Below are positions 1 to 8,954 of a stretch of DNA of 64,000 nucleotides, in pieces. The notes below the pieces were generated by a model. The model was not told where the DNA came from, did no database searches, and saw only the letters and a program-made list of their open reading frames with translations. The DNA is from Burkholderiaceae bacterium (GTDB taxonomy: Bacteria > Pseudomonadota > Gammaproteobacteria > Burkholderiales > Burkholderiaceae_C), in NCBI GenBank assembly GCA_018780645.1, contig JADMJJ010000017.1, forward strand, positions 148,248 through 212,247. The letters run 5' to 3'. Every line of letters begins with the position of its first letter. The first letter of the stretch is position 1. Made by a program: the position numbers and the translations under genes.

Positions 1-1391
1 TGGCCACCCTTCCCGGCGGCGGCTGGGGTGTCGGTGCGGCCTCGCGCGACGACAAGCAGGTCGCATTGACGCGCTATCTGTCGGCCAACGAATCCGAGGT
101 CTGGCTGCTCGACCTGGCCAGCGGCAAGACGCGCCAGGTGCTGCCCGCGCCCGCTGCGGGGGCCATCAAGGCCAGCCACTTTGCCGGCGGCTTCACCACC
201 GACAACAAGGGCCTGTACGTGGTCAGCGACCGCGCGGGCGAGTTCCGGGAGCTGATGCGCTACGACCTGGCCAAGGGCAGCCTGCAGCGCCTCACCCGCC
301 ACATTCCCTGGGATGTCGACAATGCCTCGCTGAGCCACGATGGCAGGCTGGTGGCCGCGCAGCTGAATGTCGATGGCCGCAACGAGTTGCGCCTGTTCGA
401 CGGCAAGACCCTGAAGGAGCTGCCGGCGCCGGCGCTGCCGGAAGGCAGCGTGAGCAGCGCACTGTTCCACCCCAGGGCCAAGGAACTGGCGCTGGCCACC
501 AATGGCAGCAAGGGGCCCAGCCAGATCTACACGCTGAGCACGGCGGGCGGCAAGCTGGAGCAATGGACACAGGCCTATGCGCCGCCGGGCGTGGACATGA
601 GCAGCTTCCCGCCGCAGCAGATCGTGCGCTGGAAGAGCTTCGACGGCCAGACCATCTCCGGCCTGCTGAGCACGCCGCCGGCCCGCTTCACCGGCAAGCG
701 GCCGGTGATGGTGTTGATACACGGCGGCCCCGAGGGGCAGGCCACGGTGGGCTTCCTGAACCGCTACAACTACTACGTCAATGAGCTCGGCATCGCCCTG
801 CTGCAGCCCAATGTGCGGGGCTCCAGCGGCTACGGCAAGACCTTTCTCAGCCTCGACGACGGTTACAAGCGCGAAGACTCGGTCAAGGACATCGGCGCAT
901 TGTTCGACTGGATCGCCACCCAACCGAACCTGGACGCCTCGCGGGTGCTGGTCACCGGAGGCAGCTATGGCGGCTATATGTCACTGGCCGTCAGCACACA
1001 TTACGCCGACCGCATCGCCGGCGCCATCGATGTGGTGGGCATCTCCAACTTCGTCAGCTTCCTGCAGAACACCGAGAGCTACCGCCGCGACCTGCGCCGC
1101 GTCGAATATGGCGATGAACGCGATCCGGCGATGCGCGCCTTCATGGAGAAGATCTCGCCGCTGAACAATGCCGGCAAGATCACCAAGCCGCTGTTCGTCG
1201 TGCAGGGCAAGAACGACCCGCGCGTGCCCTTCACCGAGGCCGAGCAGATCGTGGCCAAGGCGCGCGAGAACAAGACACCGGTCTGGTATCTGCGCGCCGA
1301 GAACGAGGGCCACGGCTTCGCTCGCAAGGAAAATGCCGACTTCCAGTTTTACGCCACCGTCCTGTTCCTGCAGCGGACCCTGTTGAAGTAG
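1..1391 (+). CDS. S9 family peptidase, C-terminal part (5' end outside window)
   Basis: The reading frame is open from the first base of the window (codons from position 3), so this is the 3' part of a longer gene. It resembles acylaminoacyl-peptidase/dipeptidyl-peptidase-type S9 enzymes, which hydrolyse peptides with a C-terminal alpha/beta-hydrolase domain after a beta-propeller. About 200 residues of propeller-like sequence come first, then the hydrolase. The nucleophile motif GGSYGGYMS is near base 960, the acid lies in GKNDPRVP near 1215 and the catalytic His in NEGHGFA near 1310. An internal TTG at 66 is only the first start-like codon inside the window. A strong terminator follows at 1411-1440. 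The family is clear; the exact substrate and any signal peptide cannot be judged without the missing 5' end. Confidence 0.9.
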   Translation, partial: ATLPGGGWGVGAASRDDKQVALTRYLSANESEVWLLDLASGKTRQVLPAPAAGAIKASHFAGGFTTDNKGLYVVSDRAGEFRELMRYDLAKGSLQRLTRHIPWDVDNASLSHDGRLVAAQLNVDGRNELRLFDGKTLKELPAPALPEGSVSSALFHPRAKELALATNGSKGPSQIYTLSTAGGKLEQWTQAYAPPGVDMSSFPPQQIVRWKSFDGQTISGLLSTPPARFTGKRPVMVLIHGGPEGQATVGFLNRYNYYVNELGIALLQPNVRGSSGYGKTFLSLDDGYKREDSVKDIGALFDWIATQPNLDASRVLVTGGSYGGYMSLAVSTHYADRIAGAIDVVGISNFVSFLQNTESYRRDLRRVEYGDERDPAMRAFMEKISPLNNAGKITKPLFVVQGKNDPRVPFTEAEQIVAKARENKTPVWYLRAENEGHGFARKENADFQFYATVLFLQRTLLK

Positions 1392-1410
1392 GTCCCGCGC
1401 AGCGAGGTGA

Positions 1411-1440
1411 AAAAAAGGGCCGCAAATTGCGGCCCTTTTT
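1411..1440. terminator. Bidirectional Rho-independent terminator
   Basis: An A-run is followed by an 8-bp GC-rich stem (GGGCCGCA/TGCGGCCC, 3-base loop) and a T-run. It lies between the convergent S9 peptidase and the small membrane protein gene and can serve both strands. Confidence 0.85.
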
Positions 1441-1457
1441 CTATCAATCGCTTCAGG

Positions 1458-1754
1458 TCAACGTCGGTCGATCCGCGGCGTCTGCTCCGGCACTTCGCGC
1501 ACCTCGACGTCCACCACCTCACCGGCGGTCGCCGCCGGGCGCCGGCCCGCATTCGGAAAACCCCACTGCCGGCCTGGTGGCATGCCGAAGCGCGGCATCA
1601 CGATCACCGGCTTGCGGCCGCGCAGCAGGCTCCACAGCAGGAACAGCCCGCCGGCAATCAGACCGGCCAGCAGCAGGCTCAGCATGAAGATGAAACCGGC
1701 CACGGCCAGTACCAGCTTCAAGGCCAGCGAAACGATTTGCGTCACTACGTTCAT
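1458..1754 (-). CDS. Small membrane protein of unknown function
   Basis: A protein of about 98 residues with one long hydrophobic region (roughly residues 8-38, rich in Leu, Ala, Gly), followed by a basic and proline-rich cytoplasmic or periplasmic tail ending in a charged segment. I do not recognise a family. I chose the ATG at 1754 because an AGGA sits 8 bases upstream. An in-frame ATG at 1775 would overlap the stop of the upstream SDR gene as ATGA, so the two genes are probably co-transcribed and translationally coupled whichever start is used. The terminator at 1411-1440 ends the unit. The membrane location is inferred from hydrophobicity only. Confidence 0.7.
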   Translation of the reverse strand: MNVVTQIVSLALKLVLAVAGFIFMLSLLLAGLIAGGLFLLWSLLRGRKPVIVMPRFGMPPGRQWGFPNAGRRPAATAGEVVDVEVREVPEQTPRIDRR

Positions 1755-1771
1755 CTCAACAGTCCTATCGT

Positions 1772-2530
1772 TCATCCACGCCCGACAAAGGGCATCTTGG
1801 TCGCCATCACGGTCATGAACTGCACATTCGCCTCCAGTGGCAGACCGGCCATATAGAGGACGGCGCTGGCCGCATGCTGCACATCCATCACCGCTTCGAC
1901 GGCAATCTCGCCATTGGCCTGACGCACCCCCTTGGCCATCGGTGCGGCCATCTCGGTCAAGGCATTGCCGATGTCGATCTGGCCGCAGGCGATGTCAAAG
2001 GCGCGGCCATCCAGCGACAAGGCCTTGGTCAGACCGGTGATCGCGTGCTTGGTTGCAGTGTAGGGAGCCGAATTCGGCCGCGGCGCATGGGCTGAAACCG
2101 AGCCGTTGTTGATGATGCGGCCGCCCTGGGGCGATTGGCGCTTCATCAGCCGGAAGGCCGCCTGGGCGCACAGGAAGCTGCCGGTCAGATTGACATCGAC
2201 GACACCCTGCCACTGGGCCAGCGTCAGCTCGTCGATGGGCACGGCAGGCGCGCCCACGCCGGCATTGTTGAACAGCAGATCGAGCCGGCCGAAGCGGCTC
2301 CGGACCTGCTCGAACAGCGCCGTCACGGCAGCCTCCTGGCTCACATCGGCCGTCAGCGCCAGGCAGCGCTCGGCGCCCGGCCCGGCCAGCTGCGCGGTCG
2401 CCTGCAGCGGCGCCTCGCGCCGCCCGACCAGCACCACCGTCCAGCCGGCCTGCAGCAGGCTCAGGGCCACGGCACGCCCCACTCCGGTGCCGGCGCCGGT
2501 GACCATGGCGATCTTGGAATCCGTTGTCAT
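1772..2530 (-). CDS. SDR family NAD(P)-dependent oxidoreductase
   Basis: A 252-residue classical short-chain dehydrogenase/reductase, the normal length for the family. The N-terminal nucleotide-binding glycine motif TGAGTGVG is at about residues 11-18, NNAGV at about 87-91, and the catalytic Tyr and Lys appear in PYTATKHA after an upstream Ser. Such enzymes reduce or oxidise carbonyl/alcohol groups in the cytoplasm; the substrate cannot be read from sequence. The C-terminal segment refers to membrane-free Rossmann sequence with no odd insertions. It is the first gene of a two-gene unit with the small membrane protein. The Shine-Dalgarno is weak (GGGAAC). Confidence 0.9.
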   Translation of the reverse strand: MTTDSKIAMVTGAGTGVGRAVALSLLQAGWTVVLVGRREAPLQATAQLAGPGAERCLALTADVSQEAAVTALFEQVRSRFGRLDLLFNNAGVGAPAVPIDELTLAQWQGVVDVNLTGSFLCAQAAFRLMKRQSPQGGRIINNGSVSAHAPRPNSAPYTATKHAITGLTKALSLDGRAFDIACGQIDIGNALTEMAAPMAKGVRQANGEIAVEAVMDVQHAASAVLYMAGLPLEANVQFMTVMATKMPFVGRG

Positions 2531-2576
2531 GCAAGTTCCCGGTTGATGAACTTGAATGATAGAGCCCGGCTGGCAG

Positions 2577-3272
2577 TCAGGAGGACCCGCGTTCGCGGGT
2601 ATAGCTCAGTATCCGCCCCTTGTAGGCCTCTTGCGCCAGCCCCGGCAACACGGTGACCTTGCGCTCGGTCAGGCCATAACCCAGCGCCCGCATATGGCGG
2701 CTGAACTCGGGCCGGTTGCCGCGGTTCGGGTCGACGATCACGACCTCGCAGCAGGGCTGGGCATGCTGTTCGATGAAGGCCGCCAAGAGGGCCGGCAGGT
2801 CGCGTTCGTAGAGAAGGTCGCTGCCTATGATCAGGTCGAAGCGGCCCAGCAGCGGATTGTGCCGGCGCCAGTTGCCGTCGAGATAGTTGAGCACAGGCAA
2901 ATCGTTGAGCGCCGCGTTCCGGGCCAGAAAGTCGCCGGCCAGCGGGTGGCAGTCGCTGGCTGTGACCAGGCCCAGGCGCTGCTGCACCACCAGGCTGGCC
3001 AGGGCCAGGCCGCAGCCGACCTCGAGCACCTTCAGTCCCTCGAAGCTGCGCAGCTGCATCTCGGCCGCCAGCACCCGGGCCGAGGGCCAGACCAGACCGA
3101 ACAGCGGCCATGCCGCCGAGGAGATGCCGGCGCGCTCGGCAGCGCCCAGCGGGTCGTGGAACTGCTGACGGTCGAGCAGGGAGCGGATGTGCAGTGGCAG
3201 GCCGCCCACGTCGATATCGCCGTGCTTGACGAGGTAACCCGGTGGGGCGGGGATCGGGCTGTGCGCCGGCAT
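2577..3272 (-). CDS. SAM-dependent methyltransferase, lysine-methyltransferase-like (methyltransferase_16 type)
   Basis: About 231 residues from the ATG at 3272; an ATG further upstream at 3368 would add an arginine-rich stretch that looks non-coding. The SAM-binding motif I is [13 protein letters not shown], followed by an acidic loop ([10 protein letters not shown]) and the segment [13 protein letters not shown], which is typical of the METTL/FAM86-like class I methyltransferases that modify protein lysines in eukaryotes and a few bacterial targets. The bacterial substrate is not known to me. It is transcribed away from the small secreted protein gene upstream (3405-3683), same strand, with a 130-base gap. 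Cytoplasmic. Confidence 0.82.
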   Translation of the reverse strand: MPAHSPIPAPPGYLVKHGDIDVGGLPLHIRSLLDRQQFHDPLGAAERAGISSAAWPLFGLVWPSARVLAAEMQLRSFEGLKVLEVGCGLALASLVVQQRLGLVTASDCHPLAGDFLARNAALNDLPVLNYLDGNWRRHNPLLGRFDLIIGSDLLYERDLPALLAAFIEQHAQPCCEVVIVDPNRGNRPEFSRHMRALGYGLTERKVTVLPGLAQEAYKGRILSYTRERGSS

Positions 3273-3404
3273 GGGGGCTGTTCTCTCGAAGACATCGGAG
3301 GTCCGATCGAACAGGCATCGCGCTCGGCGAGAGCGGCCATGCAGGGGCGACAAGCGCGTGGCCGGCAACAGGCACCGGCAGGCGCAGCATAACAGTCGGC
3401 AATA

Positions 3405-3683
3405 TCAGCAGACCTGGGTGGCAGACTTGACCTGGGCGCAGGCAAGGGCAGCGGTGGTGGCGCCGCTGGCATGGCCAACCACCACCACGCGGGGCAGTTG
3501 GCGAACCTGCACCGCGGCCTTGGTCTGCAGGCTCTGGCCGCTGATCACCACGCGCGGCAGCTGCTCGACGCGCGGCGCGGCGGCCTGGGCCAGCCCGGCG
3601 CCCAGCAGGGCCACCATGATGGGCAGGGCAAACAGGACGGCGGGCAGGTAGCGGGCTTGGGCGGCTGGGCGGGTGGTGTTCAT
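3405..3683 (-). CDS. Small secreted protein with duplicated LPRVV motif
   Basis: A 92-residue protein with a good Shine-Dalgarno (AAGGAG) before the ATG. Residues 1 to about 35 form a signal peptide (basic N-terminus, long hydrophobic core, Ala-rich cleavage region AQAAA). The mature part is only about 57 residues and contains two copies of a short motif, EQLPRVVISG and RQLPRVVVVG, about 20 residues apart, then an Ala-rich stretch with two cysteines. I do not recognise a family. The VVVxG core recalls the N-terminal end of TonB-dependent receptors, but there is no barrel here. Function unknown. Confidence 0.75.
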   Translation of the reverse strand: MNTTRPAAQARYLPAVLFALPIMVALLGAGLAQAAAPRVEQLPRVVISGQSLQTKAAVQVRQLPRVVVVGHASGATTAALACAQVKSATQVC

Positions 3684-3809
3684 GGTGGGCTCCTTGGCTT
3701 GACTTGTCTTCTGATGGACGAAGTGTCAGGCCTCGGGTTAACACCTACCAGCGCCTTGCGACGAGCTGCCTGTTTGGCGCGGTGAATTGCGGTTTACCCG
3801 GATGATCGG

Positions 3810-5009
3810 TCACCGGACCAGGGCGCCATAAACCATGGCCCGGAACAACTGCCGGTAGTGGGCGCGCTGATTCGGCGCCTGGGTCAGGAGCAGGGCAAAC
3901 AGGTCCTGGGACGGGTCCACCCAGAAGCTGGTGCCGGCCACGCCGCTCCAGAAGAATGTGCCCACGCTGCCGGGCACCGGCGCCCTGCCCGCCTCCCTGC
4001 GCACCGCAAAACCCAGGCCGAAGCCGTGGCCGGGGTCCAGCAGGCCGGGATCCTGGGGCATGTCGCCGATGTGGTCGGCGGTCATGAAGGCCAGCGTGTA
4101 GGGCGAGAGCAGGCGCACACCGTCGAGCTCGCCGCCATTGCGCAGCATCAGCACGAAGCGGGCATAGTCCGGCGCGCTGGAGATCAGCCCGCCGCCACCC
4201 GACTCGAAGCGTGGCGGCTGGCGGGGGTCCAGCAACTGCACCGGGGCGCCACTCTCCGGGCATGCGGCAAAGGGCTCGGCAATGCGGTGCTGCTGCTCGG
4301 GCAACACGCTGAAGGCCGTGTCATGCATCTGCAGCGGCGCCAGGATCTCGCGCTGCAGGTGCACGCTCAAGGCCTCGCCGGCAATCAACTCGATCACATG
4401 ACCCAGCACATCGGTGGCATGGCTGTAGGCCCAGAAGCGGCCCGGCTGGTGGGCCAGCGGCAGTCTGGCCAGCGCAGCGCAGAACTCGGCGTTGTCGGGG
4501 TTGCCGTCCCACAGACCGGCCTGGTCATAGAGACGCTGCACCGGCGAGTCGCCGGTGAACGCATAGGTCAGGCCGGCGCTGTGGCGCAGCAGATCCTGCA
4601 GGGTGGCCGGCTGCAGTTGGGGCACCAGCTCCAGCTTGTCGCCGCCAGGCACCGCCACCTGGCAGTCGGAAAACGCGGGGATGTAGCGCGACACCGGGTC
4701 GCTGAGCAGGGCCCGCCCCTGCTCGATCAGCCTCATCATCGCCACCGAGACGATGGGCTTGGTCATCGAATAGATGCGGAACAGACTGTCCATCGTCATC
4801 GCATCGGCATCCAAGGGCCGACGCCTGCCGACCGCCTGCTGCCAGGCCACCTGGCCGCCGCGGGCAATCATCAGCACGGCGCCGGGCAGGCGACCGGCAT
4901 CGACGTCATGCTGCAGCAGGGTGCGAAGAAGGTCCAGCCGGGCACGGCTCAGGCCCGCTTGTTCGGGGGTGCAGGTGGGCAGGGCGTTGCTGAAGTGTTC
5001 GGCGCTCAT
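3810..5009 (-). CDS. Serine hydrolase, class C beta-lactamase/family VIII esterase fold
   Basis: A 399-residue protein from the ATG at 5009 (an in-frame ATG 126 bases upstream lies in non-coding-looking sequence). It carries the SxxK catalytic motif as S81-M-T-K84 and a Tyr-containing motif YSH further on (family consensus YxN), then the C-terminal GVAGTSFWVDP segment that replaces the KTG box in this family. These proteins are usually esterases or peptidases acting on small substrates rather than true beta-lactamases. No signal peptide is evident from this start, so it is probably cytoplasmic. It is divergent from the small lysine-rich protein at 5186. Confidence 0.88.
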   Translation of the reverse strand: MSAEHFSNALPTCTPEQAGLSRARLDLLRTLLQHDVDAGRLPGAVLMIARGGQVAWQQAVGRRRPLDADAMTMDSLFRIYSMTKPIVSVAMMRLIEQGRALLSDPVSRYIPAFSDCQVAVPGGDKLELVPQLQPATLQDLLRHSAGLTYAFTGDSPVQRLYDQAGLWDGNPDNAEFCAALARLPLAHQPGRFWAYSHATDVLGHVIELIAGEALSVHLQREILAPLQMHDTAFSVLPEQQHRIAEPFAACPESGAPVQLLDPRQPPRFESGGGGLISSAPDYARFVLMLRNGGELDGVRLLSPYTLAFMTADHIGDMPQDPGLLDPGHGFGLGFAVRREAGRAPVPGSVGTFFWSGVAGTSFWVDPSQDLFALLLTQAPNQRAHYRQLFRAMVYGALVR

Positions 5010-5185
5010 GGGTGACGGAATAGCGAGTGAATGCGCGTCAGCATAGGCCATTCGGGGCGCGGCCCCATCGCTCCGGGGCCGCAGATCGCCGTTAGGGACA
5101 GCGCTAATCGGTGACCGCCGCGGTCGAGGTGACAATGCTCACTGCCGTTGACAACCGTCTCGCTACACAACCCAAGGAGAAGCAC

Positions 5186-5326
5186 ATGGCCAAAGGACAA
5201 CAGAAGACCAACAAGGAAGCGAAAAAGCCCAAGAAGGACAGCTCGCCTCCAAAGCCGATCTCGCCCGGCGCCGTGATGCCCACCATCACCACGGTGGTGC
5301 CGGAACGCAGCAAGAAAAAGAAGTGA
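5186..5326 (+). CDS. 46-residue lysine-rich small protein
   Basis: A tiny ORF with a strong Shine-Dalgarno (AAGGAG) 7 bases before ATG. The product has an extremely basic N-terminal third (MAKGQQKTNKEAKKPKKD), a Pro-rich middle (SSPPKPISPGAV), and ends in SKKKK. It looks intrinsically disordered and nucleic-acid or polyanion binding by charge alone. A longer reading frame starts at 5111, but the ribosome site supports 5186. I recall small MAKGQQ-type proteins in other Burkholderiales, of unknown function. It stands alone between a divergent hydrolase and a downstream kinase. Confidence 0.75.
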   Translation: MAKGQQKTNKEAKKPKKDSSPPKPISPGAVMPTITTVVPERSKKKK

Positions 5327-5420
5327 TCTGAGGGGACCGCGGGCCCGATGGCGCGAAATACGCCTCGAATCCCGACGGTCTCGGCACTTGGCGGCCAGCG
5401 ACCCTGGCTAGACTGGCCCG

Positions 5421-7391
5421 ATGCGCGCGCCAGACTCCAACCCTCCCGACGAGCCTGGCCTGCATCAGTTGCTGGCCTTCAGCCGTGAAGGCCTGGCCCT
5501 GCTCGATACAGCGGGCCGCATCAGCTGGGCCAATGCGCGCCTGATTGAACTCTGCGACCGCGGATCGCTGATCGGACTGACTCCGGCCCAGGCACTGGAC
5601 GACCAGCAGGAGCTGCAGGCACCTGGCGAAGGCGGCACCGACGACATCGACCTGCCGATCTTCTGGCAGCCGCCGCGGGGCCTGAAGCGCTGGGGCAATG
5701 TGCGCTTCAAGCGTCTCGAACCGGGCGGCAACTGGCTGTTCGCCCTCCAGGATCTCGGCGCCGGCCCGTCGGTGATCGAGGCCAGCGGCAGCAATCAGTC
5801 GCTGCGCACCGCCAGCGAGCGCGCGGCACTGGCCACCCAGGGCGCCGGCATGGGCACCTGGGAGATGGATCTGGCCAATGGCTGCGTCGCATGGGACGAC
5901 CAGATGTTCCTATTGCGCGGCCTGGCACCGGCACAGCAGCCACTGAGCAACGACGTGGCGCTGGAACTGGTCCATCCGGACGACCGGCCGGCCATCAGCC
6001 GCGCCTTCAAGGCCATGCAGGCGGGTGACCAGAACGCTGGCTACGAGTTCCGCGTGCGACAGCCCGATGGCAGTTACCGCTGGCTGGCTTCGCGCTCGAT
6101 TCCGGTGCGCGATGAGTCGGGCCGCATCCTCAAGCGCATCGGCATCAACTGGGACATCAGCGATGCCAAGCTCGCCGCGGTGGTCAGCCAGGAGCGCGCG
6201 CTGGCCCTGCACGAGAGCCAGGCCAAGTCGGAGTTCCTGGCGCGCATGAGCCACGAGCTGCGCACGCCGCTGAATGCGGTGCTGGGCTTCACCCAACTGC
6301 TGCAGACCCAGCTCAAGAGCAACCCAGGCTCGGTGGCCAACCAGCAGCGCAAGCTGGCCCATATCCGCTCGGCCGGCGAGCACCTGCTGGCGCTGATCAA
6401 CGAGGTGCTGGACCTGTCCAGCATCGAAAGCGGCGGCGCCCAGCTGGCGCTGCGCCCGGTGGCCCTGCAGCCTCTGGTGCGCGACACCCTGCCCCTGGTC
6501 GAGGGGCTGGGACGCACGCACGAGATCGGCATGCGGGTAGGGGCCCTGCCCGGCAGCGTGCGCGCCGACCCGATTCGCTTGCGCCAGGTGCTGCTGAACC
6601 TGCTGTCGAATGCCATCAAGTACAACCGCGCCAGCGGCCAGGTCTGGCTGGAGAGCCGGGCCGAGGCGCGTGATGGGCAGCCCGGCTGGTGCCTGGCCGT
6701 GCGCGATTCGGGTCGAGGCCTGGACGCCGTGCAGCTGAGCCATTTGTTCGAGCCATTCAACCGCCTGGGCCGGGAGCGGGGGCCTATCGAGGGCTCGGGC
6801 ATAGGCCTGGCCATCGTCAAGGCCCTGCTGCAGCGCATGCAGGGCCAGATCCACGTGCACAGCGAGCCCGGGCGGGGCAGCACATTTGAGGTTTGGCTGC
6901 AAGAGGCCGATGATGTGAGCCAGGAGCTTGCATCGAAGCCGTCGGCACCGGCCGGCGCAGCGCAGCAACGGGAGTCCAGCATGCCAGACCCAAGCAGCCC
7001 GCAGCCAGCGATGGCCAGCCATCGGCTGCTCTATATCGAAGACAACCCGGTCAATGTGCTGGTGGTGCAGGAACTGGTGGCCACGCGGTCGAACCTGACG
7101 CTGGACTGTGCCGTCGATGGCAGCAGCGGTGTGGCGCTGGCCGCGCGGATGCGGCCGGAGCTGATACTGGTGGACATGCAGCTGCCCGATTTCGATGGCT
7201 ACGAGGTGCTGAAGCGCCTGCGCGCGCAGGCACAGACGGCGCAAACGCCCTGCATCGCGCTGTCAGCCAATGCCATGCCCGAAGACATCGCCAGAGCGCT
7301 GCAGGCGGGCTTCTCCGATTACTGGACCAAGCCGATCGACTTCAAGGTCTTTCTGGGCGGGCTGGATGCGCTGTTTTCCAAACCGGGCTGA
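5421..7391 (+). CDS. Hybrid sensor histidine kinase/response regulator with PAS domains
   Basis: A 656-residue cytoplasmic hybrid kinase without membrane segments. It has an N-terminal PAS-like segment (about 15-110) and a second PAS with PAC tail (about 135-255, with a DGSYRWLASR signature). The HisKA H-box ARMSHELRTPLN has the phospho-acceptor at H278, the HATPase domain has GSGIGLAIVKALL, and a linker leads to a C-terminal receiver domain (about 535-650) with phospho-acceptor D585 in LILVDMQLPD. There is no HPt domain, so phosphotransfer to an outside HPt or to another regulator is expected. No separate response regulator is adjacent. Its 3' end overlaps the convergent araC-type gene by 73 bases. 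The signal is unknown. Confidence 0.93.
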   Translation: MRAPDSNPPDEPGLHQLLAFSREGLALLDTAGRISWANARLIELCDRGSLIGLTPAQALDDQQELQAPGEGGTDDIDLPIFWQPPRGLKRWGNVRFKRLEPGGNWLFALQDLGAGPSVIEASGSNQSLRTASERAALATQGAGMGTWEMDLANGCVAWDDQMFLLRGLAPAQQPLSNDVALELVHPDDRPAISRAFKAMQAGDQNAGYEFRVRQPDGSYRWLASRSIPVRDESGRILKRIGINWDISDAKLAAVVSQERALALHESQAKSEFLARMSHELRTPLNAVLGFTQLLQTQLKSNPGSVANQQRKLAHIRSAGEHLLALINEVLDLSSIESGGAQLALRPVALQPLVRDTLPLVEGLGRTHEIGMRVGALPGSVRADPIRLRQVLLNLLSNAIKYNRASGQVWLESRAEARDGQPGWCLAVRDSGRGLDAVQLSHLFEPFNRLGRERGPIEGSGIGLAIVKALLQRMQGQIHVHSEPGRGSTFEVWLQEADDVSQELASKPSAPAGAAQQRESSMPDPSSPQPAMASHRLLYIEDNPVNVLVVQELVATRSNLTLDCAVDGSSGVALAARMRPELILVDMQLPDFDGYEVLKRLRAQAQTAQTPCIALSANAMPEDIARALQAGFSDYWTKPIDFKVFLGGLDALFSKPG

Positions 7392-8233
7392 TTCAACCAG
7401 GCCCGAGGCGACACTCCCAGCTTCTGCGTGAACAGCCGTGACAGGGCGGCCGCACTGCCGTAGCCCAGCTGATCGGCGATCGATTTGATCGATTGCCCCT
7501 GGCGCAGCTGGGCCTGCGCGATCGCCAGGCGCCAGTTCGCCAGATAGTCGGCCGGCGTCTCGGCTAGCTGGGCCTTGAAGGCCGCCGCAAAGGCGCTGCG
7601 CGACATGCCGGCGCAGGCGGCCATCCGTTCGAGGCTCCAGGCCTCGCCGGGACGCTCGTGCAGGGCCACCAGGGTCTTGGCCAGCTGTGCATGGGCCAGG
7701 CCGGTCAACAGGCCGGTGGGCAGCTGAGCCTGCTCCGGGTGATCGAGCAGCCAGCGCAGCAGTTGCAGCAGCAGGATCTCGAACAGCCGATTGGCCAGCA
7801 GGCGCTGGCCGCAGCGAAGCTGCTCGGTCTCGGCAAACAAAAGCGCCAAGGTGTGCTCCAGGCCGGCCACGCGGGCCAGCGGCAGCACCACCACCGGCGG
7901 CAGCGCGCGGGCCAGCGGATGCTGGGCGCCGCCATCGAACTCCAGGGTGGCGCAGCTGAAATCCGCCCCTTCGGTCGGCGCATTGTGGAAGTCATGGGCC
8001 AGCGGCCGCGGATAGAACAGCAGGCTGGGCTCCTCGACGCTCAGGCGTAGCGGCGCGCCACTGTCGGCGCTGTGCGTGACCTCCATCGTGCCCCGTCGCA
8101 TCACATGCAGAAAGCCCTGGCCGGGACGGGCGGCAAAGTGCGTCACGCCGCACAGCGGGCCGGCATGGAACAGGTCCGCCTGCACGCGAAAGCGCTCCAT
8201 CAGGCTGGAGAGGCGATCGAGGCTGGGCTTCAT
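7319..8233 (-). CDS. AraC family transcriptional regulator
   Basis: A 304-residue regulator from the ATG at 8233; a longer frame to 8956 is antisense to the next gene and is rejected. The N-terminal half is a cupin-like ligand-binding domain of the AraC_binding_2/cupin_6 style. The C-terminal HTH_18 domain shows both helix-turn-helix units (SLERMAACAGMSRSAF and SIKSIADQLGYGSAAAL). The last 20 or so residues after the HTH domain (ENSASSPP onward) are encoded opposite the 3' end of the hybrid kinase gene, a 73-base overlap. It is divergent from the AhpD-like gene at 8360 across 126 bases, the usual arrangement for a regulator and its target. Confidence 0.92.
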   Translation of the reverse strand: MKPSLDRLSSLMERFRVQADLFHAGPLCGVTHFAARPGQGFLHVMRRGTMEVTHSADSGAPLRLSVEEPSLLFYPRPLAHDFHNAPTEGADFSCATLEFDGGAQHPLARALPPVVVLPLARVAGLEHTLALLFAETEQLRCGQRLLANRLFEILLLQLLRWLLDHPEQAQLPTGLLTGLAHAQLAKTLVALHERPGEAWSLERMAACAGMSRSAFAAAFKAQLAETPADYLANWRLAIAQAQLRQGQSIKSIADQLGYGSAAALSRLFTQKLGVSPRAWLNQPGLENSASSPPRKTLKSIGLVQ

Positions 8234-8359
8234 CTGGACGAATTGTTGTGTTTGATGGACTGAACGGCACTTATGGTACCCGTATGGCGATGACACTGTG
8301 TCTGCGCCGGTCATACCGCCGCCGCAGCCTCTGCAACCCTGAACACCAAGGAGCTTTCC

Positions 8360-8905
8360 ATGTCCCGAGTCCCTCTTCTCGATTCCGCCCGTGCCGCCAC
8401 GCCCGCAAAAGCCCTGCTGCAACAGGTCCAGCAAGCGTTTGGCGCCACGCCGAATATGTTCAGGGCGGTTGCCAACTCGCCGGCCGCGCTGCAGCAGATG
8501 TGGGCCGCGTTTGGCGCGCTGGGCGGCGGCGTGATTCCTGCCAAGCTGGGTGAACAGATCGCCGTGGCCGTGGCCGATGCCAATGCCTGCCACTATTGCC
8601 TGGCCGCCCACACCGCGCTGGGCCGCAAGGCCGGCGCCACGGCCGAGGAAATGGCCGCCGCCCAGGGCGGTGAGGCGGCCGACGCCAGGACCCAGGCGGC
8701 GCTGAACTTCGCGCTGAAGCTGGTGCACGAGCGCGGCCAGTTGAGCGACGGCGATGTGCCGGCGCTGCGCGCGGCTGGCTTCAATGACGCTGAGGTGGTC
8801 GAGATCCTGGCGCATGTGGCCTTGAATCTGTTCACCAACTACGTCAATGTGGCCTTCGCCGTGCCGGTGGACTTTCCGCAGATCAAGCTGAAGCGCGACG
8901 CCTAA
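8360..8905 (+). CDS. Carboxymuconolactone decarboxylase/AhpD-like peroxidase family protein
   Basis: A 181-residue all-helical protein with the AhpD catalytic signature: E65, C77-x-x-C80 and H84 in ANACHYCLAAH. The CxxC with adjacent His is the thiol peroxidase/reductase centre of AhpD-type members, so a role in removing alkyl peroxides or in thiol exchange is more likely than lactone decarboxylation. A clear Shine-Dalgarno (AAGGAG) precedes the ATG. It is divergent from the AraC regulator, which probably controls it. A perfect hairpin at 8912-8938 lies right after the stop, before the amidotransferase gene. Confidence 0.9.
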   Translation: MSRVPLLDSARAATPAKALLQQVQQAFGATPNMFRAVANSPAALQQMWAAFGALGGGVIPAKLGEQIAVAVADANACHYCLAAHTALGRKAGATAEEMAAAQGGEAADARTQAALNFALKLVHERGQLSDGDVPALRAAGFNDAEVVEILAHVALNLFTNYVNVAFAVPVDFPQIKLKRDA

Positions 8906-8911
8906 ACTGGC

Positions 8912-8938
8912 CAGCGGGCCGGCGCCGACCGGCCCGCT
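8912..8938 (+). terminator. Intergenic hairpin, possible terminator or attenuator
   Basis: A perfect 10-bp stem (AGCGGGCCGG/CCGGCCCGCT) with a short loop lies 7 bases after the AhpD-like stop codon. There is no proper T-run, so it may only reduce read-through into, or stabilise mRNA before, the amidotransferase gene 17 bases further on. Confidence 0.5.
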
Positions 8939-8954
8939 CTTGCAGGAAACGAAC

